DNA of 64,000 nucleotides from an uncultured Clostridia bacterium. Its GTDB lineage: Bacteria; Bacillota; Clostridia; Oscillospirales; Ruminococcaceae. The translations under genes and the position numbers were made by a program. Positions 8,953 to 18,089 of this stretch are shown here, piece after piece. The stretch is taken from NCBI GenBank assembly GCA_947586185.1, contig CANPXN010000004.1, positions 45,752 through 109,751 on the forward strand, in the 5' to 3' direction. Each line of letters begins with the position of its first letter. The first letter of the stretch is position 1. The notes under the pieces are model-generated. The model worked only from the letters and a program-made list of their open reading frames with translations, was not told the origin of the DNA and did not search any database.

Positions 8953-10725
8953 TTATACCGCAAACTGGCTGTTGTATAGCCTGTAATAAAAACCTTTTCG
9001 TTCAAGTAGCTGTTCATGGTTTCCCTGCTCAATAATATGTCCGTCCTTCATAACAAGTATGACATCCGCTTCACGGATAGTTGATAGTCTATGAGCGACA
9101 ATGAAGCTTGTTCTGCCTTTCATAAGGCGAGCAAACGCTTCCTGTATCTTTACCTCCGTTCGAGTATCTATAGACGACGTAGCCTCATCAAGTATAAGCA
9201 TCGGTGGAAGACAAAGCATAACTCTTGCAATACAAAGAAGCTGTTTCTGACCCTGGGAAAGGTTACCTCCGTCCTCTGCAATTACAGTATCATAGCCGTT
9301 TGGTAAACGTTTAATAAAGCCGTGGGCATGGGACGCCTTTGCAGCTGAAACGATTTCCTCATCGGTTGCTTCCGGCTTTCCCATTGCAATATTTTCACGT
9401 ACTGTCCCGGATTTCAGCCATGTTTCCTGCAAAACCATTCCATAGCTGCTCCTGAGGCTGTCCCTTGTAATATTTCTTATATCTGTTCCCTCAACATATA
9501 TAGCTCCGCCGTTGACATCGTAAAAACGCATAAGCAGATTAATAATAGTTGTTTTTCCGCAGCCGGTAGGCCCTACTATAGCTATTCTCTGTCCCGGCTT
9601 TACAGATAAACTGAGGTTTTCAATAAGCCTCCTGTCAGAAGAATAGGAAAATGAAACATTGTCAAGACTGACATTTCCCTTTGCGTCTTCAATAACCTCT
9701 GCGTCCTTCGGCTCAGGTATCTGAGGCTCTTCCTCAATAAGCTCAAAAAGTCTTGCAGCGCATGCCAAAGCGTTCTGAAGTTCTGTTACTACCCCTGAAA
9801 TCTCATTAAAAGGTTTTGTGTACTGATTTGCATAGGATAGACAGCAGGACAGCTGTCCGACGGTAAATGGATTCACAGCTCCCCTTGTAGCAATACACAT
9901 AAGAGCGCCAGAAAGAGCAACGCCTGCATACACAACACCGTTTACAAAACGTGTGGACGGATTTGTAAGCGAAGAATAAAAGGTAGCGTCAAGAGAACAT
10001 TTTGCAAGACGCTCGTTTATTTCATCAAACTTCTCAAGAGCTTCATCCTCATGAGAAAACGCCTGAACGACCTTTTGATTACCGATCATTTCATCTATAA
10101 ATGCCGTCTGCTCCCCTCTTGTTTCTGACTGGAGCTTGAACATTCTATAGGTTCTTCCTGCTATAAATTTAGCGATAAAAAGTGATAGCGGAGTTATGAT
10201 AACGACCACAAGAGTGATCTTCCAGCTTATTGAAATAAGGAACAGTAAAGTACCGAGGATAGTTACAACGCCTGTAAAGAGCTGTGTAAAGCCCATTAAC
10301 AAGCCGTCTGCAAACTGGTCTGCATCAGAAATTATCCTGTTTACGATTTCACCTGAGGAATGAGCGTCAATATATTTAAGAGGCAGTATCTCTATTTTCC
10401 TAAATGCCTCGTTTCTGATATCACGAACGATATGATATGTGATACGGTTATTTATCATATTCATAAGCCACTGTATCAGTGCAGTCGCTCCAACGATAAT
10501 ACCGATCTTTAAAAGCAATTTGAAAATGCCGTCAAAATCAACGTTTCCCCTGTCCACAATAAGGTCGATGGCATCTCCTATAAGAATAGGTGTATACAGT
10601 GTAAGGGCAACAGTTACGGCTGCCAATATAATTGAAAGAACCATAAAAAATCCATGGCGTCCCACATACTTGAGAACCTTTTTCATAGTACCCTTTTGAG
10701 CGCCGGAAGATTTCTTTTCAGCCAA
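8953..10725 (-). CDS. ABC exporter half-transporter with the catalytic ATP site
   Basis: 590 residues. A six-helix type 1 exporter membrane domain (about 25-320) is followed by an ATPase domain with Walker A GPTGCGKTT (about 380), Walker B with catalytic Glu (LILDEATS) and H-loop IVAHRLST. The signature motif is LSQGQ instead of LSGGQ. That is the expected pattern for the half of a heterodimer that supplies the intact catalytic site and lends an altered signature to its partner. It follows directly (0 bp) on the partner gene. A role in multidrug or peptide/lipid export is inferred from family only. Confidence 0.92.
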   Translation of the reverse strand: MAEKKSSGAQKGTMKKVLKYVGRHGFFMVLSIILAAVTVALTLYTPILIGDAIDLIVDRGNVDFDGIFKLLLKIGIIVGATALIQWLMNMINNRITYHIVRDIRNEAFRKIEILPLKYIDAHSSGEIVNRIISDADQFADGLLMGFTQLFTGVVTILGTLLFLISISWKITLVVVIITPLSLFIAKFIAGRTYRMFKLQSETRGEQTAFIDEMIGNQKVVQAFSHEDEALEKFDEINERLAKCSLDATFYSSLTNPSTRFVNGVVYAGVALSGALMCIATRGAVNPFTVGQLSCCLSYANQYTKPFNEISGVVTELQNALACAARLFELIEEEPQIPEPKDAEVIEDAKGNVSLDNVSFSYSSDRRLIENLSLSVKPGQRIAIVGPTGCGKTTIINLLMRFYDVNGGAIYVEGTDIRNITRDSLRSSYGMVLQETWLKSGTVRENIAMGKPEATDEEIVSAAKASHAHGFIKRLPNGYDTVIAEDGGNLSQGQKQLLCIARVMLCLPPMLILDEATSSIDTRTEVKIQEAFARLMKGRTSFIVAHRLSTIREADVILVMKDGHIIEQGNHEQLLERKGFYYRLYNSQFAV

Positions 10726-12456
10726 TTAAACCGCCTCCTTTTTAAACTGTGAGCTGTATATTTCATTGTAAACAGGACATGATTTCAAAAGCTCCTCATG
10801 CTTTCCGACAGCCGCAATTTTTCCGTCGTCCATAACGATAATTTTATCCGCATGCTGTATTGAAGATGTTCGCTGGGAAACTATGAACACCGTCGGATTG
10901 CTTTCCATGCTTCGTATCGCCTTTCTGAGAGCGGCATCCGTTGCAAAGTCAAGAGCGGAGGCGCTGTCGTCAAGTATAAGGATCTCCGGATTTTTAACCA
11001 AAGCGCGGGCAATCGTAAAGCGCTGCCTTTGTCCTCCGGAAAGATTTTTTCCTCCCTGCTCAATTTCAAAATCAAGACCACCCTTTGATTCTATTACATC
11101 AGCAGCCTGAGCTGTCATAGCAGCCTTCATTATCTCAGCGTCAGAGGCATCATCCTTACCCCACTGCATATTTTCACGTATAGTACCCCTGAACAAAACG
11201 GCTTTCTGAGGTACTATCCCTATCTTGCTCCTCAGCTCCTCAAGAGTATAGCTTTTGACATCCGCTCCGTCAACAAGTACCTCCCCGGCAGTAGCGTCAT
11301 AGAATCTTGGGATCATATTTACAAGGGAAGATTTACCCGAACCCGTTCCGCCGATAATTCCAACGGTTTCCCCTCTCTTAACTGAAAAATTCATATCCGT
11401 TAGAGAGTCGTCGCCTGCATTTTTATATCTTAGTGAAACCCCTCTGAACTCAACGGCAGTATCGCCCTTGACCTCCGGATTTTCACCTTTTACGTCAAGT
11501 GAAGATTTTATTTCAAACAAAGCCTGTACTCTGTTTCCGCATGCCACGCATTTTGTAAGGCTTATAATAAGGTTTGCAAGCTTTATAAGCTCCACAAGTA
11601 TCTGCGACATGTAATTGTAAAGAGCAACAACATCTCCCTGTGAGATTTCGCCTGAGTTTACCTGTAAAGCTCCGGTGTGAATAAGCACAATTATTGCAAG
11701 ATTTATTATTACATAGGTCACAGGATTCATAAGAGCAGAAATTCTTCCCACGAATTTCTGAGCAGCACAGAGAAGACCGTTGCGGTTTTCAAACTCTTCA
11801 ATTTCTTCGTTTTCCTTGCAGAAAGCCCTGATAACCCTTACGCCTGTAAGATTTTCACGGGTCTTGCCGAGAACTCCGTCAAGCTTCTGCTGAACCTTTT
11901 TATAGAGAGGGATACACCAAAGCATGATCCCGAACACAACTACAGAGAGAACGGGTATTGTAACCGCAAATATAAGGGCTGCTTTAAAATTTATAGTAAA
12001 CGCCATTATCATTGCGCCAAACACAACAAAAGGAGAACGCAGAAGAAGCCTTAATGTAAGGTTGACACCTGTCTGTATCTGATTTATGTCGCTGGTCATT
12101 CTTGTAATAAGAGTCGAAGTACCCACCTGGTCAATCTCCGAATAAGAAAGACTTTCAATATGTTTAAAAAGCTCATGCCTTAAATTTTTTGAAAAACCAA
12201 CTGATGCTTTTGCAGCAAAATATTGTGCTGTAATAGAAAAACATAAGCCTATGATACCAAGTACAACGAGTACTAAACACATCTTGATAACATGCGCCCT
12301 ATCCCCTCCGGAAATTCCGTTGTCAATTATTGATGCAATTACAAGGGGAACAAAAAGCTCGAACAAGGCCTCCATAAGCTTGAACAGCGGTCCAAGCAAG
12401 CTTTCTTTTCTGTATTGTTTAATGTGAACAAGCAGTTTCTTCAAATTAATAACCAT
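10726..12456 (-). CDS. ABC exporter half-transporter with degenerate ATP site
   Basis: 576 residues with the same architecture as its downstream neighbour. Walker A GGTGSGKSS and signature LSGGQ are intact. The Walker B glutamate is Asp (LILDDSAS) and the H-loop histidine is Gln (IVSQRTSS), so its own site should hydrolyse ATP poorly or not at all. Together with the partner this reproduces the asymmetric BmrC/BmrD or TM287/288 arrangement. First gene of the two-gene operon. Substrate unknown. Confidence 0.92.
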   Translation of the reverse strand: MVINLKKLLVHIKQYRKESLLGPLFKLMEALFELFVPLVIASIIDNGISGGDRAHVIKMCLVLVVLGIIGLCFSITAQYFAAKASVGFSKNLRHELFKHIESLSYSEIDQVGTSTLITRMTSDINQIQTGVNLTLRLLLRSPFVVFGAMIMAFTINFKAALIFAVTIPVLSVVVFGIMLWCIPLYKKVQQKLDGVLGKTRENLTGVRVIRAFCKENEEIEEFENRNGLLCAAQKFVGRISALMNPVTYVIINLAIIVLIHTGALQVNSGEISQGDVVALYNYMSQILVELIKLANLIISLTKCVACGNRVQALFEIKSSLDVKGENPEVKGDTAVEFRGVSLRYKNAGDDSLTDMNFSVKRGETVGIIGGTGSGKSSLVNMIPRFYDATAGEVLVDGADVKSYTLEELRSKIGIVPQKAVLFRGTIRENMQWGKDDASDAEIMKAAMTAQAADVIESKGGLDFEIEQGGKNLSGGQRQRFTIARALVKNPEILILDDSASALDFATDAALRKAIRSMESNPTVFIVSQRTSSIQHADKIIVMDDGKIAAVGKHEELLKSCPVYNEIYSSQFKKEAV

Positions 12457-12645
12457 CCCTTCCTCAGCAAAAAACAGCTTTTATACTATTCTTGTCAAAA
12501 TTGTAAGTATCAAAATCGAATAAACCCTGAAAGTTAAATTTTTACCCTTAAATAGTATACCACAAATTCCGGATATTTTAAAGACATTTTTTACCCGAGA
12601 TCATACTTTATAGCAAGGATAGGTCTTTATACTAATATAACAGAA

Positions 12646-12669
12646 AGAGCAGCGTATAACCGCTGCTCT
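12646..12669 (-). terminator. Hairpin terminator after the DUF4956 gene
   Basis: AGAGCAGCG/CGCTGCTCT form a perfect 9-bp stem with a 6-nt loop. The minus strand continues CTTTCTGTTATATT. It is separated from the upstream gene by the MITE-like element at 12744-12919. Confidence 0.6.
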
Positions 12670-12743
12670 GAGCTTGTCAAAAGACTCTATTTCTAATCTT
12701 TTTAAAAACTAAGTAAAACCGCCCATAAAAGGCGGCTATACTT

Positions 12744-12919
12744 AAGGCAACACCGCACAAAGCACGCCTGACGGCTTTGTACACATCTTGCTTGCATATT
12801 TTCCGTCATATCACACAAAAATCTCTTGACATACGCCAGTATGCCTGCGAGCTTTTTATGCAATCTGACGAAAAATCTGACTGCGCAATCTGCACACAAT
12901 CTTTGTACGGTGTTGCCTT
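12744..12919. mobile_element. 176-bp MITE-like element, copy 1
   Basis: Bounded by about 19-bp terminal inverted repeats beginning AAGGCAACACCGCAC at one end and ending GTACGGTGTTGCCTT at the other, with one mismatch. TTA flanks both ends and may be the target duplication. The interior contains a CTTGACATACGCCAGTATG segment also found in copy 2. No transposase inside. The same length and ends occur at 34670-34845, and a 46-bp derivative lies at 42757. A shadow frame across it is not a gene. Confidence 0.8.
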
Positions 12920-12937
12920 AATATTATGAAAGGAAGG

Positions 12938-13633
12938 TCATTTTGCATATATCTGATCGTCATACTTATATAGTATAAGAGTAACATTCAGATTACCGTT
13001 TAAAGTACGGATACTGTCTATAAACTTCTTCTGATCTGTGTCATCCCTCAATTCAATGCTGTAAACAAGGTCGAACAGCGTACCGAAATCAACAGTTTTA
13101 ACTCTTTTAAGTCTCCAGCTTTCAGTATACTCATCGAGTATCTTATCAAAGAGTCCTTGGTAATTAAGGTTTTCAGGAACAGTTATTTTTAAAGTCATAT
13201 TGGAAGTGGACGGCGAACCGAATTTAGCTGAATTGAGCACAAGCATCACCGCACTTATTATTACAAAAAATACAAAGGCATAACCTACGTAACCAAGACC
13301 GCATGCAAGACCTGCCGCCATTGAGAAGAATATGTATGCAATATCCTTTGGGTCTCCCGCAACGCTTCTGAAACGTACAAGTGAAAACGCTCCTGCAAGA
13401 CCCAGCGCCTTAGACATGTCATTTATAAGAAGTATAATAAGCGATATGATTCCGGGAAGCATTACTATCGTCAACACATAGCTCTGTCCGTATCCCTCTT
13501 TTTTATGAGTTAACATATACACAAGACTTGTAAGAAAGCCTATTGCCAGAGAGGCTGCAACACATGCTATAAAGCGTCCTGCGCCAAGCTCTGCGGAATT
13601 TTCAATAATAGAATCAAAAAAATTATTAAGCAT
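12938..13633 (-). CDS. DUF4956 membrane protein, partner of polyphosphate polymerase domain protein
   Basis: About 231 residues. An N-terminal block has four predicted membrane segments, with FSLVRFRSVAGDPKDIAYIF (about residues 85-104) as the conserved centre. A soluble C-terminal domain follows. The frame extends 31 codons further upstream into the neighbour, but the ATG at 13633 has GAGGAG at 9 nt and leaves only an 8-bp overlap, so I use that. Members of this family are regularly next to VTC-like polyphosphate polymerase domain genes, as here. The biochemical role is not established. It presumably forms the membrane part of the complex. Confidence 0.85.
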   Translation of the reverse strand: MLNNFFDSIIENSAELGAGRFIACVAASLAIGFLTSLVYMLTHKKEGYGQSYVLTIVMLPGIISLIILLINDMSKALGLAGAFSLVRFRSVAGDPKDIAYIFFSMAAGLACGLGYVGYAFVFFVIISAVMLVLNSAKFGSPSTSNMTLKITVPENLNYQGLFDKILDEYTESWRLKRVKTVDFGTLFDLVYSIELRDDTDQKKFIDSIRTLNGNLNVTLILYKYDDQIYAK

Positions 13634-14375
13634 AGATGTATACTCCTCTTTCGTTACTGATTTTTTCTTGAACGTAGCTTTGATATGCTTTACCATATTT
13701 TGAAAAGCTTGTCTTGTAAATTTCAAGCTCCGACAGCTTATTGCTCAGCCACATAGGCATTGCATCGGTTATTTTTATCTCCATAAGTCGCTGATCCGGT
13801 CTTATGATCTGAGCGCCGCTGCTTTCCTCACGAAGGGTAAGATCGCAGCGTCTCTGAGTGATCGCACGGTCAAAGGTAAGGCGAAAATCCTTGTTATCCC
13901 TTCCGAAAAACGCCTTGCGCTGATAGCTTATGTACTGGACCGGTGAAACATCGTAATTTTGCAAAAAAATGTCAAGCTCTCCAAAAACCTGATTGGTAAT
14001 GTATTTTTCCGAATGAGGCTTTTCCCCGGTAGCTATATAATGCTCAGCTTCAGCAAGGGTCATTGTAACTCTTCTTTTGGTAACTATGCCTCCAATTTTT
14101 CTTTTTATCTCAAGAAATACAGTATCCTCATCTGATGCCGGCGAGAAATAGCTGCGAAGTCTGAGCTTTTCCTTGAAGTAAGGCTTAGCAAGGGATTCCC
14201 TGATAAGAAAGCTGTCTTCTGTGTCGTAATATACGTTATATACCCCATACTCCCTGCCATCTATACAGAATTTATCAGGCTCCATATGCTTGTCGATCTC
14301 CCCTAAAAGCTCCTTGTACTGCTTAACTGAAAGCAGAAACTTTATTTCTTTTCTTTTAAACGAATTAATTGCCAT
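13626..14375 (-). CDS. Polyphosphate polymerase (VTC-like) domain protein
   Basis: 249 residues with the triphosphate-tunnel fold of yeast Vtc4. N-terminal FKRKEIKFLL, the basic KEKLRLRSY strand, the acidic/basic FLEIKRK strand, VQYISYQRKAFFG and LMEIKITD provide the Arg/Lys/Glu residues that line the tunnel and bind metal. The family makes or senses polyphosphate. In bacteria this domain travels with DUF4956 (directly downstream, 8-bp overlap) and with secreted beta-helix or CotH proteins (divergent neighbour). Transcription probably starts from the promoter at 14436-14468. The strong GGAGG lies 31-35 nt before the ATG, with a hairpin between. Confidence 0.88.
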   Translation of the reverse strand: MAINSFKRKEIKFLLSVKQYKELLGEIDKHMEPDKFCIDGREYGVYNVYYDTEDSFLIRESLAKPYFKEKLRLRSYFSPASDEDTVFLEIKRKIGGIVTKRRVTMTLAEAEHYIATGEKPHSEKYITNQVFGELDIFLQNYDVSPVQYISYQRKAFFGRDNKDFRLTFDRAITQRRCDLTLREESSGAQIIRPDQRLMEIKITDAMPMWLSNKLSELEIYKTSFSKYGKAYQSYVQEKISNERGVYIYA

Positions 14376-14383
14376 ATTCCTTC

Positions 14384-14413
14384 GATCCGAATTTTTGTCC
14401 GGATCTTCCTCCT
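14384..14413 (-). promoter_or_regulatory. Hairpin between Shine-Dalgarno and start codon
   Basis: On the minus strand AAAGGAGGAAG is followed by GATCCG/CGGATC (10-nt loop, 14384-14405) and then GAAGGAAT before the ATG at 14375. Folding the hairpin would bring the strong SD to about 16 nt from the start. Without it only a weak AAGGA very close to the ATG is left. Confidence 0.45.
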
Positions 14414-14435
14414 TTCGTGCCTTATCGTTGCTATA

Positions 14436-14468
14436 ATTATAGAAAGTCTGTCTTAAATTAATCTTAAA
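14436..14468 (-). promoter_or_regulatory. Activated promoter of the polyphosphate gene pair
   Basis: On the minus strand a direct repeat TTTAAG-N5-TTTAAG (14452-14468) ends exactly 10 bp before TATAAT (14436-14441), in place of a normal -35 box. This geometry is typical for OmpR/PhoB-type activators. The 17-bp block is an exact inverted copy of that at 14559-14575. Confidence 0.65.
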
Positions 14469-14558
14469 GACGTAAAATTTATGTAAAATTTTGATAAAAT
14501 TTGAAACACATACATTATATATCTCTGCAAAAAATATTTTTTCATCAGGTTTGCCATG

Positions 14559-14591
14559 TTTAAGATTAATTTAAGGAAGAATTTATATACT
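14559..14591 (+). promoter_or_regulatory. Activated promoter of the dockerin beta-helix gene
   Basis: Direct repeat TTTAAG-N5-TTTAAG (14559-14575), then 10 bp, then TATACT (14586-14591). It mirrors the divergent promoter on the other strand base for base in spacing. The predicted start near 14598 leaves an untranslated leader of about 190 nt. Confidence 0.65.
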
Positions 14592-14615
14592 TTAAGCATG
14601 CTAAAGGATATAACC

Positions 14616-14704
14616 ACAGACGATGTCCACTGCCTATTAGGCTGAGAACATCTTTAGATTTAGTCGGAGAACTGAATCACGGCTTGCTGACGTAAGCCGT
14701 CTGT
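14616..14704 (+). ncRNA. Structured 5' leader, class unknown
   Basis: Possible multi-branched fold. The closing stem is ACAGACG (14616-14622) with CGTCTGT (14698-14704). Inside are GATGT/ACATC enclosing GCCT/AGGC, then GATTTAGT/ACTGAATC, then ACGGCTT (14679-14685) with AAGCCGT (14694-14700). The last stem and the closing stem compete for CGT at 14698-14700, so two states are possible. It does not match the c-di-GMP-I, glycine or purine riboswitch consensus as I know them. Confidence 0.45.
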
Positions 14705-14788
14705 TTGTTGAATGCAAAGCTTTGAACCGGAATATGAAATTCTCTGCATCATACTTTCGGAATAATAAAATTTACAAAGGAGAGATCA

Positions 14789-17700
14789 ATGGTGAGTAAT
14801 AAAAATAAGCTCCGTAAAATTATATCCGGCATTACGGCGCTGACCATTCTTTCAGCAGGATCTGCCAGTATCCATGCTATTACGAATCTCAAAGTAAAAG
14901 CCGCTCAGTCCACACTTTCCGGTGATGTAAACCTTGACGGAAGCGTAGGCACTGCTGACGTAGTTGCTCTTCAAAAGCATCTTGTAGGTCAGACTGCTCT
15001 TAGTGATACAGCTATGCTGAATTCTGATCTGAACAGCGACAACATTATTAATGTGTTCGATGCAATTCTTCTAAAGAGATCGGTCATGGATCCTCAGACG
15101 GATATTACATATATCCACCTCAGTGATTCCGGAATATCTGTTGAAGGCTCAGGTGCAGCTGTAAGCGCTGACGATACTTCGATCGTTACAATTTCATCAG
15201 CGGGAACATATTATGTTGACGGTACTCTGTCAGACGGTCAGCTTTATGTTTCAGCAGGAGATACCGACAAGGTAAACATCATGCTGAAAAACGCATCGAT
15301 ATCATGCAGTGACAATGCTCCGATCTATGTAACCAATGCTGGCAAGACAATCATTACTCTTGCCGAGGGTTCAGAAAACACCATTACTGACGGTACAGCG
15401 TATACAGATGCCGAAGCGGATTCAGCTATTTATTCAAAGGACGACCTCACAATAAACGGTAACGGTTCGCTGACCATCAATTCAAATTATCTGTATTCAC
15501 TGAGATGCAATGACGATCTGAAAATCAACGGCGGAAACGTTACTATAAAACACAACAGCGTAGACCCTGAGGGCGCAGCAGTTAGAGGCACAGGCTCCGT
15601 TGAGATAAAGGACGGAACACTCAATATCACATGTGCTACTGACGATACCGACACCGGCGCTGACGGCATAGTTTCAACCCAAAAGGATGATACTGCAAAG
15701 GGTTATGTTTCAATTTCAGGCGGAAATGTCACGATAAATGCAAAGGGCGGCGATGCAATCAAGTCCAAAAATAACTATGTTGAAATTACCGGTGGATATG
15801 TTATGGCAAAGGCTGAGAACGACGCTGTACAGGCTGAAACAACGATCAGCATAAGTGATTCAGCTGAGGTTTACGCATACGGTAAGAGAGGTCTTACTGC
15901 TCTTACAGGCACTTCAATAACCGGAGGAAGCGTTGTTGCAACGAGTAATGAAGCTATTACTGATACAGCAGGAATCACTGTAAACTCAATGCTTCTTAAC
16001 TACACTGAAAAGATCGACAAGCAAGAAATCGTTATTTCAAAAAATGGTTCAGAGGTTTATAGCGTAGCTCCTGATAAGAAGTACACTTATGTTCTTGTAT
16101 GCAATGCTGCACTTACAGCCGGAGATTACACCGTTACAACTGGAACCGCTGCTATGACTCATGATGCAGCCGCAAAGGAAGGCATATTCACAATAAGCAG
16201 TGCAGGCAGCGTTACAGCGTTTAATAACGTTGCAGCGGCAAGCGGAACTGTTGTAGTTGATACTAACACAATTACTCTTAATTCCAGTTCTATAAGCTTT
16301 TCTGGCAGCGGCGCTTCACTGAGCGCTGACAGCAAAACCATTACAATTTCAGAGCCGGGTACATACTCGGTATCAGGCGAGTCAAACGACTGCCAGATCG
16401 TTGTTGACGTTGACAAAACGGCATACGCTGACGGCTTGGTTGAGCTTTCTCTTGAGGAAGCTTCAATGACTCATTCTTCCAACTCACCAATTTATGTTGC
16501 AAGCATCGGCGACAAGTGCGTTATCAATGCAAAAAAAGGAACTGTCAACACGATCTCAGACGGAACAAGCTATACAAATGCTGACGCTGACTGCGGTGCT
16601 ATCTATTCCAAGGATGATATCACTTTCAAGGGCAGTGGTACTTTAAACGTAAACGGAAACTGTCAGGACGGTATCGTCAGCAAGAATGACATAAAGATCA
16701 ATAACGGAACGATCAATGTAACAGCTGCTGACGACGGTATCAGAGGCAAGGATTCGGTAAGAATCGGCAATCCTGACGATCTTACAGCAAACGGCGGAAC
16801 AGGAGATTTCAGCAAACTTTCAGTAACTGTAAAAACCACTGCCGGAGACGGAATCAAATCCACAAATGCTGAAGAAACAGGCAGAGGCACTGTTGAGATC
16901 AACGGAGGTACAGTAAATATAAGCTCCTACGCTGACGGCATTCAGGCTGAACAGGAATTTGTCATGAACGGCGGAGATATTACGATCAACACATATGAGG
17001 GTTCAGGCTTTACAGGCACTGTAAGCGGCTCAACAGGCAGCTGGGGAGGTCCTGGTGGCGGCATGGGTCAGGAAGGCAACAGCAATAAGGTTGATATCAG
17101 TGCAAAGGGTATCAAAGCTGTCGGTCTTTATGATACAGACGGCACGACATATCTCAGCGGCGGCAATATTACGATCAATGCCGGTACTATTAATATAGAT
17201 TCTTCTGACGACTGCCTCCACTGCGCAGGAAATTTAAACATATTCGGCGGCAATATGAAGCTTGCTTCGGCAGATGATGCAGTTCATTCAGATTCTGATC
17301 TTACCCTTGGAAAAGAAGGCGGCTCTGAAAGCGACTTTGAAATCTACATTACAGCATGCTATGAGGGTATTGAAGGAAACAATATCTATCAGCACAGCGG
17401 TACAGTTGTTGTAAAATCAACAGACGACGGCTATAATGCAGCAGGTGGCGCTGACGGCAGCGGCACAACCTCTCCTGGCGGCTGGGGAGGTCCTGGCGGC
17501 GGCATGGGCAGCACATCTGGCGGAAACGAGCTGACGATCACCGGCGGTATTGCAATAGTTCAAGCTTCAAGCGGCGACCATGACGCATTCGATGCAAACG
17601 GAAATGTCAATATCTCAGGAGGATGCGTTATAGCAAACGGTCAAGAGCCTATCGACTGCGGCGACGGCTATACTGAAAATATCACAGGCGGTACTGTTGC

Positions 17701-18022
17701 TGAAATATCCTCCCAGGGAGGCGGCTCAATAGCTGCAAATACTCAATTCACAATTGCAGATTCATCAGGAAATGTTATTGTATCATTTACAGCAATGCAG
17801 GCTATGGGTTCACCGTCACTTAACAATACAAACCTCAAGGTTTACACAGGAGGAACGATCTCAGGCGGCACAGACCTTATTACATCTGATACTGACGGCT
17901 CACAGAGTACGTATGCAGACGGAACAATTTCCGGCGGTACAGAAGTAAGCACATCCAGCGGAGGAAATCAGGGCGGAGGTCCCGGCGGATGGTCTTTGAG
18001 AAGCCGTGAATTTCCAGGATAA
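14789..18022 (+). CDS. Secreted dockerin protein with two Cthe_2159-type beta-helix carbohydrate-binding regions
   Basis: 1077 residues. The signal peptide ends near residue 39 (VKAAQ). A type I dockerin follows (about 45-107) with two calcium loops, DVNLDGSVGTADVVALQK and DLNSDNIINVFDAILLKR. Two homologous blocks come next (about 110-455 and 490-1060), rich in short G-N-x-T-I/V-N-A repeats predicting right-handed beta-helices of the DUF4353/Cthe_2159 family, whose founder binds polygalacturonate. Two glycine-rich inserts (GGPGGGMG) interrupt the second block. No hydrolase motif is visible, so a cell-wall or cellulosome-docked binding role fits. Start: AAAGGAGA 6-7 nt before the ATG. Divergent from the polyphosphate pair and probably co-regulated with it. 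Confidence 0.88.
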   Translation: MVSNKNKLRKIISGITALTILSAGSASIHAITNLKVKAAQSTLSGDVNLDGSVGTADVVALQKHLVGQTALSDTAMLNSDLNSDNIINVFDAILLKRSVMDPQTDITYIHLSDSGISVEGSGAAVSADDTSIVTISSAGTYYVDGTLSDGQLYVSAGDTDKVNIMLKNASISCSDNAPIYVTNAGKTIITLAEGSENTITDGTAYTDAEADSAIYSKDDLTINGNGSLTINSNYLYSLRCNDDLKINGGNVTIKHNSVDPEGAAVRGTGSVEIKDGTLNITCATDDTDTGADGIVSTQKDDTAKGYVSISGGNVTINAKGGDAIKSKNNYVEITGGYVMAKAENDAVQAETTISISDSAEVYAYGKRGLTALTGTSITGGSVVATSNEAITDTAGITVNSMLLNYTEKIDKQEIVISKNGSEVYSVAPDKKYTYVLVCNAALTAGDYTVTTGTAAMTHDAAAKEGIFTISSAGSVTAFNNVAAASGTVVVDTNTITLNSSSISFSGSGASLSADSKTITISEPGTYSVSGESNDCQIVVDVDKTAYADGLVELSLEEASMTHSSNSPIYVASIGDKCVINAKKGTVNTISDGTSYTNADADCGAIYSKDDITFKGSGTLNVNGNCQDGIVSKNDIKINNGTINVTAADDGIRGKDSVRIGNPDDLTANGGTGDFSKLSVTVKTTAGDGIKSTNAEETGRGTVEINGGTVNISSYADGIQAEQEFVMNGGDITINTYEGSGFTGTVSGSTGSWGGPGGGMGQEGNSNKVDISAKGIKAVGLYDTDGTTYLSGGNITINAGTINIDSSDDCLHCAGNLNIFGGNMKLASADDAVHSDSDLTLGKEGGSESDFEIYITACYEGIEGNNIYQHSGTVVVKSTDDGYNAAGGADGSGTTSPGGWGGPGGGMGSTSGGNELTITGGIAIVQASSGDHDAFDANGNVNISGGCVIANGQEPIDCGDGYTENITGGTVAEISSQGGGSIAANTQFTIADSSGNVIVSFTAMQAMGSPSLNNTNLKVYTGGTISGGTDLITSDTDGSQSTYADGTISGGTEVSTSSGGNQGGGPGGWSLRSREFPG

Positions 18023-18050
18023 AAAATACTGATTTAATTGATAATAACAC

Positions 18051-18089
18051 AAAACACACCCGGAAGAGTTTATCCTCCGGGTGTGTTTT
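18051..18089. terminator. Bidirectional terminator
   Basis: AAAACACACCCGGA and TCCGGGTGTGTTTT form a perfect 14-bp stem with an 11-nt loop, with A and T runs on both sides. It serves the dockerin gene on the plus strand and the methyltransferase gene on the minus strand. The latter's stop codon overlaps it. Confidence 0.9.

Noticed and set aside
12702..12899. 65-codon minus-strand frame across the MITE-like element
   Set aside because: Coincides with the repeat element and is not preserved in the second copy.
14616..14704. Cyclic-di-GMP-I riboswitch before the dockerin gene
   Set aside because: The conserved GACGCAAAGC and receptor segments are absent. The fold is different.
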